This document shows positions 54,008-63,813 of a stretch of DNA of 64,000 bases, in pieces. Origin of the DNA: VAZQ01 sp963840535 (GTDB lineage: Bacteria > Pseudomonadota > Alphaproteobacteria > Rhizobiales > Xanthobacteraceae); assembly GCA_963840535.1 (NCBI GenBank), contig CAWIZJ010000052.1, positions 62,001 to 126,000 on the forward strand, in the 5' to 3' direction. Position numbers and translations under genes: made by a program. Numbering within the stretch: position 1 is the first letter of the stretch; each line of letters opens with the position of its first letter. Under the pieces are notes generated by a model. It did no database searches and had not been told where the DNA came from. It saw only the letters and a program-made list of their open reading frames with translations.

Positions 54008-54876
54008 TGGCGAGCGGAGTCGAGGCGAGTATGTCGGTCGATGCCGCCCGTCGACACCTTGCACGCGAGTTCCGCGAGCGCGGTCTCGATACGCCCGAGC
54101 TCGACGCACGCCTCATCATCGGCCATGCGCTCGGGCTCGGCCACGCATCGCTCGCAACCCGGGCTCGCTGCCCGCTCGCATGCGACCAGGCGCAAGCGAT
54201 CTCCTTGCTTGCGGCGCGCCGGCTCGCCCGCGAACCGGTCGCGCGCATTCTCGGATACAAGGAGTTCTGGGGCCTCGAGCTCCGGCTTAGTTCCGATACG
54301 CTCCTGCCCCGACCCGAGACCGAAACCGTGGTAGAGGCTGCACTGCTGGAACGTCCCAGGTCGAGCGCGTTGCGCATCGCGGATCTCGGCACCGGCTCGG
54401 GCGCACTCCTGCTCGCACTCCTCACCGAGCTGCCGGACGCGTACGGTATCGGCACCGACATCAGCGCTGTCGCGCTCGCCTGCGCCCGCGATAATGCCGC
54501 TGCGCTCGCCCTGTCCGTGCGCACGCGGTTCGTGGCTTGCGACTACGGCAGTGCGCTCGCGGGACCGATCGATGTCCTGGTGTCCAATCCGCCTTATGTC
54601 GCGCACGGCGACATCGCGGGATTGCAGCCGGAGGTGCGTGATTACGATCCGCGGCGCGCGCTCGACGGCGGGGCCGACGGCCTTGACGGCTACCGCGCGA
54701 TTGCAGCCGATGCCAGGCGGCTGTTGGCACCCGGCGGCATCCTGGTGGTCGAGCTGGGGCTGGGACAGCTTGGCGCGGCGAGTGCGATTCTCACGGCTGC
54801 GGGACTTGCGCCAGCGGCCCGCAAGCACGACCTTTCCGGTGTGGCCAGGGCCCTCGTCTTGCGTCCCTCGCCATGA
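54007..54876 (+). CDS. prmC: Release factor glutamine methyltransferase PrmC
   Basis: The 289-residue enzyme methylates the Gln in the GGQ motif of the release factors. The N-terminal helical domain has RRLAREPVARILGYKEFWGL, and the catalytic domain has LLPRPETETVVE, IADLGTGSGALLLALL (AdoMet) and the signature SNPPYV at 193-198. It lies right after its substrate gene prfA; the ATG at 54007 overlaps the prfA stop by one base, and a GTG at 54004 is the alternative start. Frame intact. Confidence 0.94.
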
Positions 54877-55334
54877 GCTCCTCCACATTCCTGGTGCGAA
54901 AAAAGCACTTGGATTGTGGGGCAAGACCGACTAGGTTTCGGCTAGGAATTGACCCGAGACACCGAGCGCCGATAACGAGCCCCGGAGCAGGACTGCGGAG
55001 AGCCGACGGTGCGGACGGAGCGAACATAGGATGCCGGATGACCCGGCAGGTGGTTCGCTTCATCGGGACGGGATGCTTCATCGGTTCGGCGCCGACCCGC
55101 GAGCGACGCGGCAATGCGCTTGAGGAAGAGGTGGGCAACACCGCGGAATGCTGCGGTCAAGGGGTTGCTGCTCCGCAACACGGAAGCTGACATCGCGACG
55201 AAAGTGCCGCAATTCATCTCCTGCTCGAACGCGAGCACGCGCTCGCCGCGTGGCTCGCGTGAGACGGTATTGGATGCTTGAGCAATCACGGCGGCGGCAA
55301 GCCGCTAGGTGAAAGGGTTTGGCACGGGAAGATC
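54877..55334. other. 460-base gap without a supported gene
   Basis: No open frame on either strand here shows a family motif, a signal peptide or a convincing start. A 115-codon frame on the minus strand (54942-55289) is open but has a random composition. The gap is GC-rich and holds the promoter region of the DUF4167 gene. I saw no strong hairpin, tRNA or repeat. Confidence 0.5.
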
Positions 55335-55998
55335 ATGAGAAACGGTCAGAACAAGCGAATGCGCGGGCGCAACAACCACCGCAAGAGCCACAATCCGATG
55401 GCGCGCGTGTACGAATTCGAACGGTCCGGATGTGAAAATTCGGGGGAACCCATCGCATATTGCGGAAAAGTACATTCAGCTCGCGCGCGATGCACAGGCC
55501 TCCGGCGACCCAATCTCGGCGGAGAACTACTACCAGCACGCCGAGCACTATTTCCGCGTGATCGCCGGGGCGCAGGAACAATTCCGGCAGAACAATCCGC
55601 ATATTGCCCGCCCCGAGAGCGATGTGCAGAGCGGTCGCGACGAGAGCTTCGAGGAGGGCGATGACGACGGACAACCGATGGGCGGGGGGGCCGACTCGCC
55701 TTACGGCACGCGCGAGCCGCAGCCCTACATCCCGCGCGACGCACAGCCGTTTCCGCAGCAGCAAACCCATCAGCCGCGCGTGCAACAGGGCAGCCCGCCT
55801 TCGGAAGGCGCCGTCGATCGGCTTCCGTCTTTCATTACCGGGGGATCCCAGCCCCAGCACCCGCCCAGCCAGAACGGCCATGACAACCAGCCCGACCGCT
55901 TCCCGCTGCATCGCCGCCGGCGCCGCCATCGCGGTCCGCGGCATGAGACGCAGGGCGGCGGGGAGGGCGGAGACGAGCCGACGACGCGGGGCGAATGA
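55335..55998 (+). CDS. DUF4167 domain protein, frameshifted near the start
   Basis: About 220 residues. The start MRNGQNKRMRGRNNHRKSHN is the typical strongly basic, RNA-binding-like head of DUF4167. An extra T near 55421 breaks the frame; the next frame resumes KIRGNPSHIAEKYIQLARDA and AENYYQHAEHYFRVI, the conserved helical domain. The rest is low complexity, rich in Gln, Pro and Gly, and ends in RRRRRHRGPRHETQ. The family is alphaproteobacterial, lies after prmC in many genomes and probably binds RNA, but no function is proven. Confidence 0.85.
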
Positions 55999-56065
55999 GC
56001 GGTCGGCGGGGGTCCGGAACATCCGTTCGACCAACGACGTGCCTTGGCCCAGGCGCTCCACGGCC

Positions 56066-56800
56066 TTACACGCCGCCCGGTGAAGGCGCGAGCACGGGCT
56101 CCAGCGTCGGCATCAGACGGCCTCGCTCTCGTCGCGCCGGGATGGCCCGGTAAACCTGCTTGGTTGCTTCGACGATGTGCACCCCCGCAAACGGTGCGGC
56201 GATCGCCGAGCCCGCCCGTTCCCATGCCGCTGCCGATCGCAGGAACCAGCCGCGAGCGACCGGGGGCACGTGCAGCGCTTCGCCCCATCCGGTCGGCGTG
56301 AACCAGGCCTCGCGCAGCAGCTGTGTGATCTGAGACCGTGAATAGGGCCGGCCGTGCCCGAACGGCGTGGTATCGAGGCGGGCCCATACTCCGCGCCGGT
56401 TCGGCACAACCACGAGCAGCCGCCCGCCCGCTGCCAGCACCCGCCAGACTTCGCGCAGCAGGACAGCCGGATCGTGCGCCATCTCAAGCGCATGCACCAA
56501 CAGCACCCGATCGACCGCGGCGTCCGGGAGCGGCAATTCCAGCTCATCGACGAGTGCGGCGAGACCGGGCCGATTGGTCGGCCATTTCACCACCCCCTGC
56601 GCTGCCGGCATGAAGGCGAGGCAGCGTTCCGCCTCCTCGCGGAAGAGGCCGAGATAGGGCGTCGCGTAGCCCACCCCCAGCACGCTCATGCCGCGGGTGT
56701 CGGCAAAATGCTTGCGAATGCCGCGGCCGACGAAGCGGCGCGCCACGAAACCGAGACGCTGAGTATAGAAGTTGCGCAGATCGACCACGTCGATGGACAT
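56066..56800 (-). CDS. Class I SAM-dependent methyltransferase of unknown substrate
   Basis: The 244-residue protein starts at the ATG at 56800 (MSIDVVDLRNFYTQRLG) and has a methyltransferase core with VLGVGYATPYLGLF in place of the classical AdoMet glycine loop, LPDAAVDRVLLVHALEMAHD and LREVWRVLAAGGRLLVVVPN. It then has RGVWARLDTTPFGHGRPYSR, a family block. I know it as the gene divergent from gloB in rhizobia, where it is usually called a methyltransferase type 11. The substrate is unknown. Starts are 139 bases apart. Confidence 0.85.
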   Translation of the reverse strand: MSIDVVDLRNFYTQRLGFVARRFVGRGIRKHFADTRGMSVLGVGYATPYLGLFREEAERCLAFMPAAQGVVKWPTNRPGLAALVDELELPLPDAAVDRVLLVHALEMAHDPAVLLREVWRVLAAGGRLLVVVPNRRGVWARLDTTPFGHGRPYSRSQITQLLREAWFTPTGWGEALHVPPVARGWFLRSAAAWERAGSAIAAPFAGVHIVEATKQVYRAIPARRERGRLMPTLEPVLAPSPGGV

Positions 56801-56939
56801 GGCGCAGCGTAGCATGAATCGCAATTCTTGCAGGCTGCTCGGGTTCTTGCGCCGCCGCCGACGAAATCGGATGATCCTGCTCGAAACAAGAGCCGCGGCA
56901 TCGCCATGGCGAAGCTGCAAAACAGGACGGAGCACGACG

Positions 56940-57707
56940 ATGCCCGCGCAAACCCACCTATTTCTCTGCCTCAAGGACAATTTCGGCGTGCTTCTGCACG
57001 ATCGTGAGACCGGTGCGACTGCGGCGATCGATGCCCCGGAGGCGGCGGCAGTCGAAGCCGCCCTCAAGGCGACCGGTTGGCGGCTCACCGACATTCTGGT
57101 CACGCACCATCACGCCGATCACACCGACGGAATCGCGGAGCTCAAGGAGCGCCATCGCTGCCGGGTCGTTGCCCCGCACGGCGAGGCTGCACGCATCCCG
57201 ATGGTCGACGAGACCGTACGCGAGGGCGGCATGGTGCAGGTCGGGGCGCTGGAGGGCCGTGTATTCGAGACCCCGGGACATACCGCTGGTCATATCAGCT
57301 ACTTCTTTCCGGCCGACCAGCTCGCCTTCGTCGGCGATACGTTGTTCTCGATCGGTTGCGGTCGCGTGATCGAAGGCACCCCGGAAATGATGTGGCACTC
57401 GCTCCTCAAGCTGCGCGGGTTGCCGGACGATACGAGCATCTATTGCGGCCACGAATATACGATGGCGAACATTCGCTTCGCGAAGACGATCGATCCTGCG
57501 AACGCGACGCTGAATGCCCGCGAACGGGAGGTCGAAAAGTTGCTCGCGGCGCACAAGCCGACCGTCCCGTCGAGGCTGGGTGAGGAGAAGGCGGCAAACC
57601 CATTCCTGCGCGCCGACCTGCCTGCGGTGGCGAAGGCGGTTGGGCTCGAGGGGGCGCCGGCATGGAAAGTGTTCGCCGAAATCCGCGAACGCAAGAACCG
57701 ATCCTGA
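56940..57707 (+). CDS. gloB: Hydroxyacylglutathione hydrolase (glyoxalase II)
   Basis: The 255-residue metallo-beta-lactamase-fold enzyme hydrolyses S-lactoylglutathione in methylglyoxal removal. The metal motif THHHADH is at 55-61, followed by GHTAGHISYFF (third His), VGDTLFSIGCGRVIEGTPE (bridging Asp) and YCGHEYTMANIRFA. The C-terminal glutathione-binding domain has PSRLGEEKAANPFLRAD, which is diagnostic for GloB. The ATG at 56940 is the first with a good fit. It is followed after 17 bases by the cupin gene. Confidence 0.94.
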   Translation: MPAQTHLFLCLKDNFGVLLHDRETGATAAIDAPEAAAVEAALKATGWRLTDILVTHHHADHTDGIAELKERHRCRVVAPHGEAARIPMVDETVREGGMVQVGALEGRVFETPGHTAGHISYFFPADQLAFVGDTLFSIGCGRVIEGTPEMMWHSLLKLRGLPDDTSIYCGHEYTMANIRFAKTIDPANATLNAREREVEKLLAAHKPTVPSRLGEEKAANPFLRADLPAVAKAVGLEGAPAWKVFAEIRERKNRS

Positions 57708-57724
57708 TCCCTCGTCGTCCCACA

Positions 57725-58156
57725 ATGATGTCGACGCCTTCCGCCGCTCAGATCATCCGCCTGCTAGGCCTCGACCCGCATCCGGAGGGCGGGCACTTTC
57801 GCGAGACCTTTCGGGACGTCCGCAAGGTCGATGGCCGCCCCGTGTCCACCGCGATCTATTTTCTGCTGGCGCGCGGAGAGCGCTCGGATTGGCACCGGGT
57901 CGATGCGGCGGAGGTGTGGCACTACTATTCAGGTGCACCGCTCGTGCTCGAGATTGCCGCGACGGATCAAATCGAGCGCCTGAGGCTCGGACCCGATCTC
58001 GCCGCCGGCGAGCGTCCGCAGGCGTCGGTGCCGGCGCACGTGTGGCAGGCGGCACAAAGCACCGGCGACTGGACGCTGGTCGGCTGCACGGTGGCGCCGG
58101 GATTCGAGTTTGCCGGCTTCGAGTTGGCGCCGAGGAACTGGGTGCCGGGCGCATAG
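57725..58156 (+). CDS. DUF985-type cupin protein
   Basis: This 143-residue single-domain cupin has the DUF985 pattern: IIRLLGLDPHPEGGHFRETF, STAIYFLLARGERSDWHRVD (metal-binding His), EVWHYYSGAPLVLEIA and VGCTVAPGFEFAGFELA. It lies 17 bases after gloB on the same strand, an arrangement common in rhizobia, so it may serve in the same aldehyde-stress response. No catalytic activity is proven for the family. ATG codons at 57725 and 57728 are equally good. Confidence 0.88.
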   Translation: MMSTPSAAQIIRLLGLDPHPEGGHFRETFRDVRKVDGRPVSTAIYFLLARGERSDWHRVDAAEVWHYYSGAPLVLEIAATDQIERLRLGPDLAAGERPQASVPAHVWQAAQSTGDWTLVGCTVAPGFEFAGFELAPRNWVPGA

Positions 58157-58254
58157 CGCAACCTCGGCTCTCGGCAAGGCCCGACTCGGACGAGGCGGGC
58201 TCCGGCGAGAAAGCGCATCATCGTATATCGCAGGGCGGCGAGCAGGACTTGCGG

Positions 58255-58982
58255 TCAGGCGAAATACTGTCCGCCATTGGCGGTGAGAGTCGAGCCGGTG
58301 ATGAGACCTGCCTCGTCGGAAGCGAGAAACACGACGCAGCGCGCGATCTCCTCGGGCTCGCCCAGCCGGCCGATTGGAATCTGCGGCAGGATGTTCTTCT
58401 CCAGGACGTCCTTGGGCATGGCCTTCACCATGTCGGTCGCGATATAGCCGGGGCAAATCGCGTTCACCGTGATGCTACTGCGCGCGCTTTCCTGCGATAG
58501 CGCCTTGGTGAAGCCGAGCTCGCCTGCCTTGGCGGCGGAATAGTTCGACTGCCCTACCTGTCCCTTCTGACCGTTGATCGAGGATATATTGATAATTCGA
58601 CCAAACTTGCGGCTGCGCATGCCCTCGATCACCGGCCGGCACATGTTGAACAGCGAGTTCAGATTGGTGGTGATCACCAGCGCTCCATTGCTCCGGCGTC
58701 ATCCGGTGGAACATGGAATTCGCGCGTGATGCCGGCGTTGTTCACGAGCACCTCTACCGGACCGAGATCGGCCTCGATTTGCTTGATACCTGCGGCGCAG
58801 GCCTCGTACGACGCGACGTCCCATTTGTAGACCGGAATGTCGTTCGCAACCTTGAACTTCTGGGCGGCTTCGTCATTGCCGCCGTAGTTGGCCGCGACCT
58901 TGTAACCCGCAGCCTTCAAGGCCCTGGATATCGCTTCGCCGATGCCGCGCGTTCCCCCGGTCACTACAGCGACGCGTGCCAT
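58255..58982 (-). CDS. phbB: Acetoacetyl-CoA reductase PhbB/PhaB, with two frame changes
   Basis: About 241 residues. The enzyme reduces acetoacetyl-CoA to (R)-3-hydroxybutyryl-CoA with NADPH, the second step of PHB synthesis. The start VAVVTGGTRGIGEAISRAL is in one frame; near 58710-58680 the frame passes through MFHRMTPEQWSA and then into ITTNLNSLFNMCRPVIEGM. The catalytic INISSINGQKGQVGQSNYSA with YSAAK is intact, as is NAICPGYIATDMVKAMP, typical for PhbB. Two shifts some 30 bases apart restore a normal family sequence. It lies 126 bases downstream of phbA on the same strand. Confidence 0.9.
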
Positions 58983-59108
58983 GCTTGCTTCTCCCTAGAC
59001 GAAAGTCGTTCTCGCGCATGTGCGGACGAGAAAGGGGATCAGGGGGGATTGTGAAGTCCTCGTCCCAATTCCCGTCAGTCCGTCATCTTCTATCCTCAGC
59101 GCCGGGGC

Positions 59109-60284
59109 CTACCGCTCCACGCACATCGCGATACCCATCCCGCCACCGATGCACAGCGTAGCGAGTGCCTTCTTCGCGTTGCGCTTCTGCATCTCGTGCA
59201 GCAGAGTCACCAGCACGCGTGCGCCCGATGCGCCGATGGGGTGGCCGATCGCAATCGCGCCCCCGTTGACGTTGACCTTCGACGTGTCCCAGCCGAGGTC
59301 CTTGTTGACGGCACAGGCTTGCGCCGCAAATGCCTCGTTCGCCTCGATCAGATCCAGGTCGCCGACATTCCAGCCGGCCTTCTTCAAGGCGGCGCGCGAA
59401 GCCGGGATCGGGCCGGTACCCATGATGGCGGGGTCGACGCCGGCATGGGCCCACGACACGATGCGCGCGAGCGGTGTCCTGCCCCGCCTGGCCGCCTCGA
59501 AGCCCTTCATCAAAACGACTGCTGCCGCACCGTCATTGATCCCCGACGCGTTGGCAGCGGTTACCGTGCCGTCCTTGGCAAAGGCGGGCCGGAGCTTCGC
59601 GATCGCATCCATCGTTGTGCCGTGCTTGGGATATTCGTCGGCATCGACGACGATATCGCCCTTGCGCGTCTTTACCGTCACCGGCGCGATCTCGTCCTTG
59701 AACTTGCCCCCCTTCTGTGCCGCTTCGGCCTTGTTTTGTGAAGCGACCGCGAATTCGTCCTGTTGAGCGCGGGTGATCTGCCATTGACGCGCGACGTTCT
59801 CGGCGGTGTTTCCCATGTGGTAGCCATTGAAGGCATCCCAGAGACCATCCTTGATCATGGTGTCGACCATGTCGAAGTTGCCCATCTTGACGCCGTTGCG
59901 CAGATGCGCGCAGTGCGGCGCCTGGCTCATGGACTCCTGGCCGCCCGCCACCACGATCTCGGAGTCCCCGTTGAGTATCGCCTGGTAGCCGAGCGCGACC
60001 GCGCGCAGTCCCGAACCGCAGAGTTGATTGACGCCCCAGGCCGGGCTCTCGACCGGTATGCCGGCCCCGATCGAGGCCTGACGAGCCGGATTCTGGCCCT
60101 GGCCAGCAGTCAAGATCTGACCCAGAATGACCTCGGACACCTGCGGTCCATCGACCGCGGCGCGCTTGAGCGATTCCGCGATGGCGACCTTGCCCAGTTC
60201 GTGGGCGGGAAGGCCCGCGAAGGCTCCATTGAAGGCCCCGACCGGCGTGCGGACGGCGGTGACGATGACGATATCGTCCTTCAT
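59109..60284 (-). CDS. phbA: Acetyl-CoA acetyltransferase (beta-ketothiolase) PhbA/PhaA
   Basis: The 391-residue thiolase condenses two acetyl-CoA to acetoacetyl-CoA for PHB. Nucleophile C89 is in NQLCGSGLRAVALGYQAI; GGQESMSQAPH is the pantetheine loop, and the C-terminal active-site parts are NVNGGAIAIGHPIGASGAR (His) and LCIGGGMGIA (second Cys). The ATG at 60284 follows AAGGAGTTGTGAAA, a good ribosome-binding site. The frame is intact. It is upstream of phbB and divergent from the regulator gene phaR, 256 bases away. Confidence 0.95.
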   Translation of the reverse strand: MKDDIVIVTAVRTPVGAFNGAFAGLPAHELGKVAIAESLKRAAVDGPQVSEVILGQILTAGQGQNPARQASIGAGIPVESPAWGVNQLCGSGLRAVALGYQAILNGDSEIVVAGGQESMSQAPHCAHLRNGVKMGNFDMVDTMIKDGLWDAFNGYHMGNTAENVARQWQITRAQQDEFAVASQNKAEAAQKGGKFKDEIAPVTVKTRKGDIVVDADEYPKHGTTMDAIAKLRPAFAKDGTVTAANASGINDGAAAVVLMKGFEAARRGRTPLARIVSWAHAGVDPAIMGTGPIPASRAALKKAGWNVGDLDLIEANEAFAAQACAVNKDLGWDTSKVNVNGGAIAIGHPIGASGARVLVTLLHEMQKRNAKKALATLCIGGGMGIAMCVER

Positions 60285-60540
60285 TTTCACAACTCCTTCT
60301 TTGATCCGGCTGGACGGCGACGGGACCTTGCCTGCCAGCATGCGCCAGTCATGCCGCGCCAGCCGATCCCCGACCCATTGCAGCATCCTTCGGACCGGAG
60401 CGCTGGCCTGTCAATCGGAGGGATGGCTTGTCGTTCCGCATCGAGGTCCGTCAGGGCCGGGTCTCCTGTCATAAATGGGTGGCCGCATGCAAGAGAAACA
60501 GGCTATGCTGGCTGAGAGGCAGGCGCAAACTAGGCTCCCC

Positions 60541-61132
60541 ATGGCAAAGTCGGAAGGTCCGATCACGATCAAGAAGTACGCCAATCGGCGGCTCTACAAC
60601 ACCGGCACGAGCACCTATGTCACGCTCGAAGACCTCGCCGCCATGGTGAAAGGGGGCGAGGACTTCATCGTCCACGATGCCAAGACCGGGGAGGACATCA
60701 CCCGGCAGGTGCTGGCCCAGATCATCTTCGAGCAGGAGAACAAGGAAGGACAGAGCCTGCTGCCGATCGCATTCCTGCGGCAGCTGATACGTTTCTACGG
60801 CGACAGCATGCAGATGCTGGTGCCGCGCTATCTCGAAGTCTCCCTCGAACTCGCTCACACGCGAGCAGGAGAAATTTCGCCAGCAAATGGCGCAGGCCTT
60901 CGGTGGCAGCCCGTTCGGCGCGCTCGAGGACCAGGTGCGGCGGAACATGGAAATGTTCGAGCGTGCCTTTGCAATGTTTACCCCGTTCGCGCGACGGGAG
61001 GGACAGGCAGCAGAGCTCGAAAAGGGCAGCACCCAGGCCGTCGGCGGCGGCGACGAGATCAATGACCTCAAGCGTCAGATGGACGATATCCAGAAGCGTC
61101 TCGACCGCTTGAGCGACAAGGACAAGCCCTGA
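60541..61132 (+). CDS. phaR: Polyhydroxyalkanoate synthesis regulator PhaR, frameshifted
   Basis: About 197 residues. PhaR represses phasin and PHA genes and lets go of DNA when it binds PHB granules. The N-terminal DNA-binding domain reads ITIKKYANRRLYNTGTSTYV, then LEDLAAMVKGGEDFIVHDAK and EQENKEGQSLLPIAFLRQL, the second domain. Near 60855 a one-base shift breaks the frame; the other frame runs REQEKFRQQMAQAFGG and NMEMFERAFAMFTPF to the stop, with a C-terminal coiled coil (INDLKRQMDDIQKRLDRL). The 256-base gap to phbA is where it would act, but I could not point to a certain site. Confidence 0.9.
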
Positions 61133-61198
61133 AGGCAGCTCCTCCCACGTTGATGTGATGGCGCGGTCGCCAGCCTGGACCGGGTGCTCGTTGCGGCA

Positions 61199-62782
61199 TC
61201 AGTATCCCAGCGCACAGCCGTCCTTGCGCGGATCGGAGCCGCCGATCAGCAGACCGCGTTCCCAATCGATGTGGATCGCCTGGCCACCACCCCAGGGCGA
61301 GGGCGCAGTCGCGACATCATGACCGCGCTCGCGAAGACCTTCGCGGGATCGTTGGCCCACACCGCGCTCGACCACGGTCGTTTCTCCCGCGAAGAAGAAG
61401 CGCGGCGCATCGATGGCGGCCTGCAGGTCCATTCCATAGTCGACCAGATTGGTGATGACCTGCGCATGCCCCATCGGCTGATAGTGCGCGCCCATCACCC
61501 CGAATGCCAAGTCGCACCGTTCGTCCCGAAAGGCGAGCGCCGGGATGATGGTATGCATGGGCCGCTTGCGCGCCCCGAATGTGTTTGGATGCTCTGGATC
61601 GACCACGAAACAGGCGCCGCGGTTGGTCAGCATGATTCCGGTCCGCTCGGTGCAGATGCCCACGCCGAAGGTGGAGAACAGCGTGTTGATCAGGGATACC
61701 GCCATGCGCTCGCGGTCGACCACCGCGAGGTAGACCGTTTCGTTGCCGGGTGATGGCGCGCTCCGGACTGGCGTTCGCCGGCTGGGGTCGATCCGTTGCG
61801 CGAGTGCATCGGCGAAGCGCTTGTCGATGAGCGCCGGCACCGGCATCCGCATACAGGCCGGGTCGGCGACATGGGAATCGCGAACCGCATAGGCGAGACG
61901 CGCGGCCTCGAGCGCAAGATGCAAGCGTTCGGGGCCGAGCGGATCGAGTCCGGCGAGATCGAACCGCTCCAGGATGTTGAGCAGCACCAGCGCGGTCAGC
62001 CCCTGGGTATTGGGCGGCAGCTCCAGAACGTCGAGGCCGCGATAGTTGGTGGCGATGGGTGCGACCACCTCGCCCCGATGATCAGCGAAGTCGCCGGCGG
62101 TGAGCAGCGAACCGCGCTCGGACAAGGTCGCGACCATGTCGTCGGCGATCGGTCCCTCGTAGAACGCGCGCGGTCCCAGCGCGGCGATGGTCCTGAGCGT
62201 CTGCGCCAGCGCCGGCAGCCTGATGATGTCGCCTTGCGCAGGAGCGCGACCCTCGACGAGATAGTGCCGGCTCGAGCCGGCATCCATGCGCAACTTCCCT
62301 GCCGCACCGGCCCAGTCCCATGCAATGCGCGCGGCCACCGGAAATCCCTGCTCGGCGTAGCGTATGGCAGGGCCGAGCGCGCGGTCGAGCCCGAAGCGAC
62401 CGTGCGCGTGCAGGATCGCCCCCCAGGCCTCGATCGCGCCCGGCACGGTAACTGCGTGGATGGAATCGGGCGCGATCGCGCCGATGCCTTGTGCCAGCAA
62501 CAACTCGGTCGATGCGCGTGCGCCGGCGCGGCCGCAGCCGTTATAGCCCCAGACCGGCCGATCCGGGACACCGATCATGGCAAAGCAGTCGCCGCCGATC
62601 CCGGTCATTTGTGGCTCGACCACGCACAACACCGCGACCGCGGTCACCGCCGCATCGGCCGCATTGCCACCGGCGCGCAGCGCCTCGACCGCGGCGAGGC
62701 TCGCCAGCGGATGCGAGGTGGCCGCCATGCCTTCGCACGCGATCACCGGCGAGCGGCCGGGCAGCTGGAAATCGCGACTCAT
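61199..62782 (-). CDS. Gamma-glutamyltransferase-family Ntn hydrolase
   Basis: About 527 residues, without a signal peptide. The family blocks are ATSHPLASLAAVEALRAGGN, AADAAVTAVAVLCVVEPQMT, GIGGDCFAMI, VTVPGAIEAWGAI and, at the processing site, GNETVYLAVVDRERMAVSLI, where the Thr is the likely self-cleaving nucleophile (the usual motif is TTH). SGIMLTNRG is represented by GIMLTNRGACFV. PMHTIIPALAFRDERCDLAFG near the C-terminus fits oxamate amidohydrolase-like or GgtA-like cytosolic members better than periplasmic glutathione GGT. The exact substrate is unknown. Confidence 0.87.
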   Translation of the reverse strand: MSRDFQLPGRSPVIACEGMAATSHPLASLAAVEALRAGGNAADAAVTAVAVLCVVEPQMTGIGGDCFAMIGVPDRPVWGYNGCGRAGARASTELLLAQGIGAIAPDSIHAVTVPGAIEAWGAILHAHGRFGLDRALGPAIRYAEQGFPVAARIAWDWAGAAGKLRMDAGSSRHYLVEGRAPAQGDIIRLPALAQTLRTIAALGPRAFYEGPIADDMVATLSERGSLLTAGDFADHRGEVVAPIATNYRGLDVLELPPNTQGLTALVLLNILERFDLAGLDPLGPERLHLALEAARLAYAVRDSHVADPACMRMPVPALIDKRFADALAQRIDPSRRTPVRSAPSPGNETVYLAVVDRERMAVSLINTLFSTFGVGICTERTGIMLTNRGACFVVDPEHPNTFGARKRPMHTIIPALAFRDERCDLAFGVMGAHYQPMGHAQVITNLVDYGMDLQAAIDAPRFFFAGETTVVERGVGQRSREGLRERGHDVATAPSPWGGGQAIHIDWERGLLIGGSDPRKDGCALGY

Positions 62783-62875
62783 GATGCCACCCGGTCTCCG
62801 TGCGATGTCGTTCCCGTCCAGCAAAACGGCGAATGTAGCCGGCTTCAATAACCATTGTATTCGTGTGGCTATGCT

Positions 62876-63290
62876 TCACAGCGGCACCCGGTCGGCGCCT
62901 TCGATCACGATCTCCTGTGGTTTCGGCCGCCCTCCTACCGAGAGACCGGTGATCACATCGACGAAGCCGAGCACGGTGAGCAGCAGCAGCGTCGGCGTTG
63001 CCGCGCGCGGCACCAGAACGAGCTCGCTCGCCATTGCGATGAACAGGATGAACGACAGCAAGTGGTCCATGACCGCTTTCGCGGCGAACCGCGCCGCCTT
63101 GAGGAATTCGACATAGAGCAGCAGCATGCCGAGCGCGACGAGCAGATCGCCGGTGGTCACCGGCATGTGCCGCTCCGCCATCAGCGGAATGGTGAACACC
63201 GTGTCGGTGAACGGCAGGTTCAGCAGGAAGGCGACAATGTTGTAGAGCGCAAACGGAATGAGCAGCAGCGGAAAAGCGATCAGATACATG
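62876..63290 (-). CDS. Conserved small membrane protein of unknown function
   Basis: A 137-residue protein with four membrane helices: YLIAFPLLLIPFALYNIVAF, TTGDLLVALGMLLLYVEFL, VMDHLLSFILFIAMASELVL and TPTLLLLTVLGFVDVITGLS. I chose the ATG at 63290. The end GGRPKPQEIVIEGADRVPL is cytosolic. I recall such proteins in Bradyrhizobium and Rhodopseudomonas as hypothetical. It is on the same strand as the transferase gene, 93 bases upstream of it. No motif for function. Confidence 0.75.
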
Positions 63291-63485
63291 ATCGACGACC
63301 CCCTCGCACACGTGCCTGCGCAAAGTCTAGCGCATTGTGCGGCGGAGTGGGAAACCGTTCGCTCGGAGGGGACATGCCCTGGCGAGCATCGGCTGCCGAC
63401 GTCCGAGGGCGTGACGATCAGGCAACCCCGAGATTCCCGCCGGCATGCCGATGGCTGCATGCGGGTACGACTGCTGCGACGGCGC

Positions 63486-63671
63486 TCAAGCTTCCTTCTT
63501 CGCCCGGAGAACCTGTCGGCCGCGATACATGCCGGTCTTGAGGTCGATGTGGTGGGGCCGGCGCAACTCGCCGGAGTCCTTGTCCTCGACATAAGTCGGC
63601 TTCGCCAGCGCATCGGCGGAGCGGCGCATCCCGCGCTTCGACGGCGATGTCTTTCGTTTCGGGACGGCCAT
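63486..63671 (-). CDS. rpmF: 50S ribosomal protein L32
   Basis: The 61-residue ribosomal protein reads AVPKRKTSPSKRGMRRSADA and then PTYVEDKDSGELRRPHHIDL, the form of L32 without the zinc-binding cysteines that is normal in alphaproteobacteria. The ATG is at 63669-63671. L32 sits near the peptide exit tunnel. It follows the 3' end of mtgA on the same strand, 142 bases away, as in many rhizobia. Confidence 0.96.
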   Translation of the reverse strand: MAVPKRKTSPSKRGMRRSADALAKPTYVEDKDSGELRRPHHIDLKTGMYRGRQVLRAKKEA

Positions 63672-63813
63672 GGTCGTGCTCCTGAGTTGGATGCGAGGAA
63701 CGCAGTCGTGTGGCGTTCGGAAAGTCGCGCTTATAGAGCATCAACAAAGCGAATGCCAGCGCCGCGCCTCTGCGGCCCCACGGGCGGCCTCGACCATGGC
63801 ACATGACATTGTA

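Noticed and set aside
54942..55289. 115-codon minus-strand frame after prmC
   Set aside because: No motif, no credible start site and composition of non-coding GC-rich DNA.
60285..60540. PhaR operator between phbA and phaR
   Set aside because: The gap has TGC-rich stretches, but no repeat of the CTGC-spacer-GCAG type that I could defend.
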